A DNA stretch of 64,000 nt from Lumbricus terrestris. Its lineage: Eukaryota > Annelida > Clitellata > Crassiclitellata > Lumbricidae. The notes beneath the pieces were generated by a model. That model was not told the DNA's origin. It saw only the letters and a list, made by a program, of their open reading frames with translations, and searched no databases. This document shows, in pieces, positions 27,401 to 64,000 of this stretch. Both the position numbers and the translations under genes were made by a program. The stretch covers positions 24,530,300-24,594,299 of the forward strand of contig OX457042.1 of NCBI GenBank assembly GCA_949752735.1. The letters run 5' to 3'. How positions within the stretch are numbered: position 1 is the first letter of the stretch; each line of letters starts with the position of its first letter.

Positions 27401-27685
27401 TAGTCTCTTTAAGGCACAGAAAGATCATTATTTCATAAATGTAAATTTTAGAGTCACAATCTGTATGAATGGATATATCTGGACATTTATTATAGCAACT
27501 TTTCATCCTGTACCTGTGTGATTACAATATATACAATTAAGCTGAAGTTTTGTGCTAAATAAATTCGTGTTTGGTTTTTCCAGCTGTACGACAACTCGAT
27601 GATTGCTGCTGGACTTGTGGACGATCCTCGCAACATGTTAGCTAGGCTGACTGACATACTTACTCAGGCTCTGGACAAACACTGA
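12330..27685 (+). CDS. TRAP1: TRAP1, mitochondrial HSP90-family chaperone (17 exons, complete)
   Basis: TRAP1 is the HSP90 paralogue of the mitochondrial matrix, an ATP-driven dimeric chaperone. Exons: 12330-12444, 13462-13590, 14117-14199, 15111-15260, 15632-15703, 16589-16752, 17335-17444, 17781-17854, 18264-18426, 18863-18976, 20109-20178, 20650-20797, 23373-23500, 24631-24818, 25254-25339, 26620-26838, 27584-27685. All phases close; the sum is 2115 nt, 704 residues plus TGA, the usual TRAP1 length. GHKL ATPase motifs: [14 protein letters not shown] (110-123, with catalytic Glu and the Mg-binding Asn), DTGLGM (160-165), [10 protein letters not shown] (201-210), GTKIVIHLK. The middle domain has [15 protein letters not shown] and [16 protein letters not shown]. 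The C-terminal dimerisation region has [16 protein letters not shown] and AAGLVDDPR. It lacks the MEEVD tail of cytosolic HSP90, as expected. Introns 2 and 16 have GC donors (gcatgt, gcaagt); several others are relaxed (gttttg, gtctgc, gttcgt). Confidence 0.96.
13308..13353. repeat. (TA)n microsatellite
   Basis: Nearly pure AT dinucleotide tract in TRAP1 intron 1, with two symmetric TATAATTATA interruptions; it could extrude as a hairpin. Confidence 0.8.
14438..14778. mobile_element. hAT-type MITE, CAGNGGTTCCCAA family, copy 2
   Basis: A 341-bp element, CAGTGGTTCCCAACC to GGTTGGGAACCGCTG, with a perfect 8-bp duplication GTGTACAT at 14,430-14,437 and 14,779-14,786. In TRAP1 intron 3. It shares the internal GGCCACTTTTTCTAAG and AGTTGAAGGACATTAGG blocks with the copy at 57,912. 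Confidence 0.9.
16368..16470 (+). repeat. dispersed repeat family C, copy
   Basis: About 100 bp from GTATTTACAGTTTAACGTCA through AACAAAGACCATTAGCGATG to CACTGGCAGAGTGCAACCAG. It is nearly identical to 41,067-41,178 and, inverted, related to 48,990-49,070. Probably part of a SINE or other interspersed element; no ends or target duplication identified. In TRAP1 intron 5, about 120 bp before exon 6. Confidence 0.6.
17991..18153. mobile_element. short terminal-inverted-repeat element with TTAA ends
   Basis: A 163-bp segment bounded by TTAAAGTGTGG (17,991-18,001) and its exact complement CCACACTTTAA (18,143-18,153) in TRAP1 intron 8. The TTAA at both edges would fit a piggyBac-like target duplication, but with only an 11-bp inverted repeat and a single copy this is tentative. 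Confidence 0.4.
19062..19480 (-). mobile_element. LINE 3' fragment (CR1/L2-type reverse transcriptase C-terminus)
   Basis: On the minus strand an open frame up to 164 codons (19,113-19,607) carries the C-terminal signature of CR1/L2-like LINEs: [34 protein letters not shown] and the [16 protein letters not shown] motif. It ends with the 3' untranslated tail GGGAGCGCCTCTGAATAG, CTTGAAGGGGCGCTATATAA and (GAAT)n. It is 5'-truncated, as usual for LINEs, and lies antisense in TRAP1 intron 10 about 90 bp after exon 10. Confidence 0.8.
20300..20505 (-). mobile_element. tRNA-derived SINE, family A, copy 3
   Basis: Minus-strand copy in TRAP1 intron 11. The B box is decayed (complement of GGATTCGAGCC near 20,452). 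The body AGTTTCACGCCGAAGC and the 3' end complementary to TATAGCGCACCTTCAAG are retained. Confidence 0.7.
20885..21375 (+). repeat. 26-bp minisatellite in TRAP1 intron 12
   Basis: The 21,090-21,375 part consists of about 11 copies of a 26-bp unit (GGGGTCTTCTGTTGAATTTG plus CCTGTT); 20,885-21,090 is a more degenerate prelude of GAGTCTTCTG-containing units. It starts about 85 bp after the exon 12 donor. Because 26 is not a multiple of three, two overlapping antisense pseudo-ORFs arise from it; neither is a gene. Confidence 0.85.
21380..22654. mobile_element. 1.28-kb nonautonomous hAT-type element with internal tandem amplification
   Basis: It is bounded by a perfect 8-bp duplication, TTTGACTG (21,372-21,379 and 22,655-22,662). 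Ends are TAGTGATGTAG and, inverted, TAGTGTTGTGAGG. Subterminal regions carry repeated GGAAAGTTTCCGG palindromes. The interior holds four related blocks starting TAGTGATTGATGTATTTAG near 21,914, 22,081, 22,296 and 22,462, so spaced 167, 215 and 166 bp. No transposase reading frame. In TRAP1 intron 12. Confidence 0.75.
22970..23022 (-). repeat. LINE/SINE 3'-tail fragment
   Basis: Isolated copy of the shared 3' tail (complement reads CGCCTCTGAGTAG, CTTGAAGGGGCGCTATATAA). Nothing else of the parent element is recognisable. Confidence 0.6.
23781..24090 (+). mobile_element. tRNA-derived SINE, family B, full-length with target duplication
   Basis: A 310-bp element in TRAP1 intron 13, flanked by a perfect 11-bp duplication ACCCAATTGGC (23,770-23,780 and 24,091-24,101). 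The tRNA-like head has TTAGCTACACCGGTAAGC and B box GGTTCAAGCCC. The body contains ATCTCGGGCTAGCACG, and the 3' end is an (ATC)n tail. The variable-length duplication and simple-repeat tail mean LINE-mediated insertion. Confidence 0.8.
24200..24290 (-). repeat. decayed LINE 3' tail
   Basis: (ATTC)n followed by CTTTTTGAGGGAACTACTCAGAAGCGC-like sequence, a weak match to the tail at 19,062. In TRAP1 intron 13. Confidence 0.4.
25362..25560 (+). repeat. 37- to 50-bp degenerate tandem repeat with 3'-splice-site-like units
   Basis: About five units of the form TTTTCTCTCTGCCATGTAG followed by CACTTTTCACTGTTATA, starting some 20 bp after the exon 15 donor of TRAP1. Each unit has a pyrimidine run ending in TAG or CAG, resembling an acceptor. 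The true acceptor is at 26,619. Confidence 0.75.
25979..26119. mobile_element. Tc1/mariner-type MITE
   Basis: A 141-bp element flanked by TA on both sides (25,977-25,978 and 26,120-26,121). Inverted ends are CACTGTGTCCGTGGAAAAAA and, inverted, CACTGCATCCGGAAAAAAG, continuing to an AACCCATT/AATGGGTC pair. The TA target and CACTG-like ends fit Tc1/mariner. In TRAP1 intron 15. Confidence 0.65.
26210..26604. mobile_element. 395-bp element with 30-bp terminal inverted repeats
   Basis: The left end CATATGTGACGCAGGGGCTC (26,210-26,239 overall) matches the complement of the right end (26,575-26,604) at 28 of 30 positions. The right end is 15 bp from the acceptor of TRAP1 exon 16. No clear target duplication outside the repeats, and no coding capacity. 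Confidence 0.65.
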
Positions 27686-28084
27686 GCTTACTACACTTGG
27701 CCAATGACGATCATCACCATAGAAAGTTCATTGATGTTGCAAACGTGTTGACAGATCTTTAAAACTCTGACTGCGATGAAACTATCATGTTGATCAGGTG
27801 CAATACTTGATATCATTCAGTCTTCTAATTCTGAAAGAGTTCTGCCGTGTTCAACAGCGGCCGTCAAGTGTAAAACAATGGAAATTTGTAGGCATCATTG
27901 TGTAGAGCCTTACGAACAGGATTGTATAAAAATGTACTGGACAAATTTAGCTGCAGTTTTTAGATCAATAAGGGGCCGTCCATATATATATATTTCGTGC
28001 GCATGGGGTCGCTGGATTAGGGCGATTTGCATTCGGGTGTGTACAGCAGCGGGAGGGTCTCGAAAAATGTATGCATGTATGCAA

Positions 28085-28090
28085 AATAAA
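28085..28090 (+). terminator. TRAP1: candidate TRAP1 polyadenylation signal
   Basis: AATAAA 400 bp after the TRAP1 stop codon, followed within 15 bp by a TG-rich stretch. It is the first canonical hexamer after the stop that I noticed; no transcript evidence. Confidence 0.4.
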
Positions 28091-28317
28091 TTTCTACTTG
28101 TGACGTCCACATCAGCCTATTTATAACTGTATTATGCTATGTAATCCAATGGCATTTGATTACATCAACAGTTAACAAATTATAGCTAGCAAAATATGAT
28201 GTTTAACAAAACTAGTTGCCTAAGGTAAAATAAATGTTTTATATGTGACTTTAGCTAATTAACTTAACTGTAAGAGGGGGTAGAGAAGCTTATTTGCATG
28301 TACGCATGGTGGGTTTC

Positions 28318-28650
28318 CACAAAATGTACTTGCAATAGGGAAGGTGGGGTCAAAAATATTATTTACTTGCAACAGGGAAGGTGGGGTCAAAAATATGATT
28401 TACTTGCAACAGGGAAGGTGGGGTCAAAAATATGATTTACTTGCAAGAGGGAAGGTGGGGTCAAAAATATGATTTATTTGCAATAGGGAAGGTGGGGTCA
28501 AAAATATGATTTACTTGCAAGAGGGAAGGTGGGGTCAAAAATATGATTTACTTGCAAGAGGGAAGGTGGGGTCAAAAATATGATTTGCTTGCAACAGGGA
28601 AAGTAGATTTACTTGCAACAGGAAAGGTGGGGTAAAAAATATGATTTTCG
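28318..28650 (+). repeat. 37-bp G-rich minisatellite downstream of TRAP1
   Basis: About nine units of ACTTGCAACAGGGAAGGTGG plus GGTCAAAAATATGATTT, with CAAGAGG/CAACAGG variants and one shortened unit near 28,600. No reading frame is conserved across units. Confidence 0.9.
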
Positions 28651-31600
28651 TTGCGTATGTCATATGGGTGGATTTTTTGCAGTAGGAACTGAGAGACTGT
28701 TAGAAAACTGACATTCATAAATAAATTGTGCAAAAGCATTTATTCCTTCATAATTCAATTTACAATTGCAGATGAATAAGAATTCACAAAATATCCAAAG
28801 CTACCAGTACTTAGATATACCAAAACAAGCTAACAGCAGAATACTTGATGCTACAGTTTCGAACATGTAAACATTTCACCAGCCACAACTCAAATATCTG
28901 TAAAACTTTTAGTAAACAGATGAAAGTTTTACATGCAGATTTCATTTACGGCAATTATAATTAAACATTTTTACAATTCATCAAAAGCAAAGGAACAGTG
29001 ATATTTACAAGAAGTAAAAACAGTCTTCACCACAACAATAACAAGCAAGCGGAAACCAGTAGAAATACAATATATATTTGTTACCAATTCTTACAACATA
29101 TGTCAATACTTTGCAATCAAAGCAAGGCACTCTAAGCAAAATACCTGACAAGTTGGAAATTGTTTTTAATGTACAGTACGTGCAATTCAACTACAGAAAC
29201 AAATAGTAATAATGAGAGTTGCGTGCAACACTGGAATTCTCAAACACTGGAAAAAAAATTAATTACATGTCTTAACCTAACATCATTAGCAATGGATTGA
29301 TGTCCTTGTTAGTAAGACAAATAAATTACTTCCATAGCACTAGCTTTCACACTTTAACATGTAGTAAAAGTGATTGGGGAAACCAATACAGTTCCGTCAA
29401 CTTGTTAAAAAATTAATTTGCATCAATACAAACTTTAACATCACATGAATTAACACCAGCTTTAACATCACATGCATTATAGCATCAGTTTTAATTAACA
29501 TCACTTGCATTAACACCAGCTTTAGAAAATGTTACCTGATTTAAAAAAAATTAATCAGCAGGAACTTTTCAAAATATACAACTGAATTAGCCATTTCAAC
29601 AAATACTACTTTAAGTAGCACCTACTTTGCCAAACACTGCAGTTAAACTGCATAAACACCAACTTCAACAAATACATTATCAACTATGCATGCAGCAAAA
29701 CCGGGACACAGAAATTTGAAAACTCTTCAAAAATATTTGTACTATGTCTGTGTAAAGAAATGCAGCTTTAAAAAAATTATTTGGCAAGCCAAACAATGCA
29801 TTTCAGCAGAAACAATGGTTTAAAAAAAACATACCCAATGATTTAAATATAACAAGAAAACCCGAGTAACATAGAATTACTGGAAACTCCAGTAGCTCAG
29901 CGTATAAACTAAAACTTAAGCTGCGCTATCTTATCTTACATCTTATCAGCGAACGACTATTGGTGCCATTTTCATTCAGATAGTTTTACTCTAGAATACA
30001 TCGATTTCAAAATATAATGTACATCTGTGTACTGAAACCTTATACTTCTTCATTAAGATACCAAATCTCATAATAAGGTAGGGGAGACAGATTCAAAATT
30101 TAACCGTGCTATATAAGGAGTTTAATGTGTTCAGACAAACGTTATCCATGTTTATCCACAAATACATTTTGTACATACGTCAGCACCTTTGAGAGGTTAT
30201 AGAATGTGTTATATACATTTTTAGATGAATTCATTTCAGTGAATTGATTAAAAAGATTCATATAGTAGGTCTACCCCTTCAAGACCATCTACTCAGAAGC
30301 ACTAAATTCATACATGCTTACAGATAAGCGAGGAAGTCAAGATGATTTCTTATTTTAAACAATGCAAACACACTTCATTAAGTTAATCGCGATTTGTGTT
30401 TTATTTTGACCGGCAGCCAATAAAAGGTTACCTGTTATGGAGAATGTTGCCTGAAATAATTGTCATGAGAAACAGCAATGTAACATCATTATTTCTGTAC
30501 TAATCACATTTCTTTTGCTACAGTGTAGACCGAATGCTGATACTTTTACTTATACTGGCACACCATCTGGCAGATGAATTTACGATGTTCTCAAATATTT
30601 AGCTACAGATTTAATTATTTTAAAACTTTTTTCCTGCAGCTATACAGACAGTATATTTTCCTTACCAGTATGCCGCTAAAAATTTGACCAGACCCAAATG
30701 AGACCTGCATGGGGCATTACCAAATGGGCCCTGGTTAAGCTGACAGGGTTATTATAGGGCATGATAACAATGTTAAACAGTAACAGACACCTAATGAACA
30801 CAGCCGCTTGTCTTAAAACTCAGTCATCTTATGGGTCAATTGGTCATTTTTCAATGGGGTAGCAGACACATTATTTATGGCAGGGGTGTAAAAGGACAAT
30901 TGATCCAATTTAGCCACCATTATGGATATTAAACACTGGCAATTTTAACAAAGCATCACAAATTAAGAATGTCCACAGTAAAACACGGCCAGCCAAAGCC
31001 CTAATACTTTTGACCGTACATTTTTCATGGATCTTATAGAGTTCAACCAAAATTTTGGCACACCTTATTCTTCAGCATCCGAACTATATGGGTACCGGTA
31101 GTACCGAGTCTAGCATCAACAGCTAAGAAAGCATAGCATTACAAATACAATGTGAAACTACAGGTAGTAATCAAAAGAAACAGTTAAATCTTAATCTGTA
31201 ACAGTACAAATCCACTACTCAGACAAACCCAAAGCAGGCTATGGTGAATAAGCAAAGTAAAACAGACAAGTTTAGACCTGAATTACATGGAAGTAGAATA
31301 CATACAACTTGGCAGAAGAGTTAGAACTATGGTACCCTAACTAATTGGAGGTGGGAAACAATGCAGCTGCATTTTATGCCCCTTTACATCAGTTCCATTT
31401 TGCATTACCTAGAACTATTCACAAGTGCATAGATCTACATCAAATGAAGATAAACCTCCAATAGAAATAATTTACAAAAAATTTGACACATTGATACATT
31501 AAATCATACTAATAAATTGTTAAATAAGTCATTAACAAAAGCAGCTGATTAAACAATTAATTGTCCATGCTAAAAAAAGTAATAAAAGAATTGCAAAAAG

Positions 31601-32217
31601 CAGTATTGGTTAATCAGAAAATTTAGTCTTTATCGTACAATTACACTGCTCAAATTAGCCACACTGACAACTCTTCTACAAGAAGATTAGCGAAAGAACA
31701 AAGGCAAAATTAAAAACAGACTAAATACATATAAAAAATACAGTTTTAGCTGTGGCACATCAACTTTAAAAACAAAAAACTGACCAGTCTGTTAGCAAAG
31801 GTAATCTTCACATTAAAGCAGTCACAGTGGTGGGTGGAGAAGTTTAAGAAACAGGCAGGGTGTAATTAACTGCCAATGGGGTTAGTAAGCAACCTTTTCT
31901 CTTAACCGTCGGTTTTTCATAATCTTATAGAACTAACCCAAATTTTGGTAACCCTTGTTCCATTTTCATATCATGACCACTGGTTGCTCCATAAATTTAA
32001 TGGGCAACCCTACTGTAACCACTGCTGTGCTCCTCCCTAATTCAAAAGGAGGCACAATGGCAAATACGCCCCCACATCTGCCATTGAATGTGAATACCGG
32101 AAAAGTGATTTAAATGCACACATGTCGAATAAATATTTTAAAGTTAAAAACAGAAATGCTTTTAAAAGAGACAAAAAGGATATTAGCGAGTTAGTTTTTC
32201 CTAGAAAACATCAAAGT

Positions 32218-63394
<31,177 letters not shown>

Positions 63395-64000
63395 CCTGAA
63401 CGTCTACAATATCAAATCTTACTAAGTAGTGCGCATGCTTGCAATCATCAGCAAGAAGTGGTAGAACACTTGTCTTTAACACCCTAAGCATGGAGTAGGA
63501 GTTTGAGCTCCTCAAAGTTGGTGCTTTGTAAGGACCAAGAGCAAGTCCCTCATATATAATGGCTCATTACTGTCGATGGTTCAAATAGAAGTGCTTAATA
63601 AATGCACAACATCAAAAATAAATAATAACAACAATAATAACAACAGTAGTAGCAGCAGCAACATCAACAACAATAAATGACTCAGTTGGTGCATGGACAA
63701 CCATAGATGGTCATTCATTTAAAATGGTCATTGTGTCACTTGTTGGTCAGACCTTTTCTATGGCTCATTAACAATGAATGACCCCCTACTCACAGGGTCG
63801 TCGTTAACAATTAAAGTTTTAGGATACGGTTCTCCAAGGTGCCATTTGGTGCAATTCGTCCCAGAAACATCATACACAAAGTTGTATGAGAAAATGTTAA
63901 TATAATTTTAGGGCTGGCACAACACTGTCAAAGTTTAACCCCTTAATAAGTGTAGGTCTACAAATGTTCAAACCGAAAGCCTAAAATGTTACTAGTTATC
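63395..64000. promoter_or_regulatory. upstream flank of CYFIP
   Basis: No open frame or known repeat apart from a short AAC/AGC-triplet tract near 63,625-63,680. By position it should hold the CYFIP 5'UTR and promoter, or the end of a 5'UTR intron; I see no clear core promoter element. Confidence 0.3.

Larger units (their letters stand above)
27686..32217. other. convergent intergenic / 3'UTR interval between TRAP1 and CYFIP
   Basis: 4.5 kb between the stop codons of the two converging genes. No conserved open frame on either strand. It holds a TRAP1 polyadenylation candidate at 28,085, a 37-bp minisatellite (28,318-28,650), a small tandem stretch at 29,425-29,525 (AACATCACATG... about 26 bp apart) and a LINE-tail-like fragment near 30,270-30,310. 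A block near 31,018-31,075 partly repeats at 31,910-31,955 (TTTTTCATGGATCTTATAGA-like). The remainder is AT-rich sequence without recognisable content; part must be the CYFIP 3'UTR. Confidence 0.5.

Overview
The window is animal nuclear DNA. It is AT-rich, genes are split into short exons (70-240 bp) by spliceosomal introns, and the introns are packed with nonautonomous transposons, SINE and LINE debris and minisatellites. All three recognisable genes are conserved across animals. I lean towards an early-branching invertebrate such as a sponge, because PDS5 and the CYFIP C-terminus are quite diverged from bilaterian sequences, but the sequence alone does not settle this. No bacterial or viral genes, no CRISPR array and no rRNA were seen. 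|| Layout. (1) Positions 1-10,889, minus strand: the 5' half of PDS5, the cohesin-associated HEAT-repeat protein; 17 exons are placed and the gene runs off the left edge. (2) 10,890-12,329: a divergent, head-to-head promoter interval. (3) 12,330-27,685, plus strand: a complete 17-exon TRAP1 (mitochondrial HSP90), 704 codons. (4) 27,686-32,217: a convergent intergenic/3'UTR interval with a 37-bp minisatellite. (5) 32,218-63,394, minus strand: a complete 28-exon CYFIP (Sra-1/PIR121, WAVE complex), 1286 codons. (6) 63,395-64,000: upstream flank of CYFIP. The exon chains were built by hand: every junction keeps frame and the peptides follow the known families. The three genes act in unrelated processes (cohesion, mitochondrial protein folding, actin regulation), so I infer no functional cluster. 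|| Most notable non-gene signals: a 23-copy, 31-bp minisatellite in CYFIP intron 8 whose unit is a copy of the exon 8/intron 8 boundary, so the 5' splice site itself is tandemly amplified; a 3'-terminal stem-loop shared by a tRNA-derived SINE and a LINE, the mark of a SINE/LINE mobilisation partnership; GC-AG introns in 4 of 59 (about 7%); several hAT-type MITE families with perfect 8-bp target duplications; CYFIP exon 25 lying between two pieces of one hairpin-bearing minisatellite; and a general tendency for minisatellites to lie just inside introns next to 5' splice sites.
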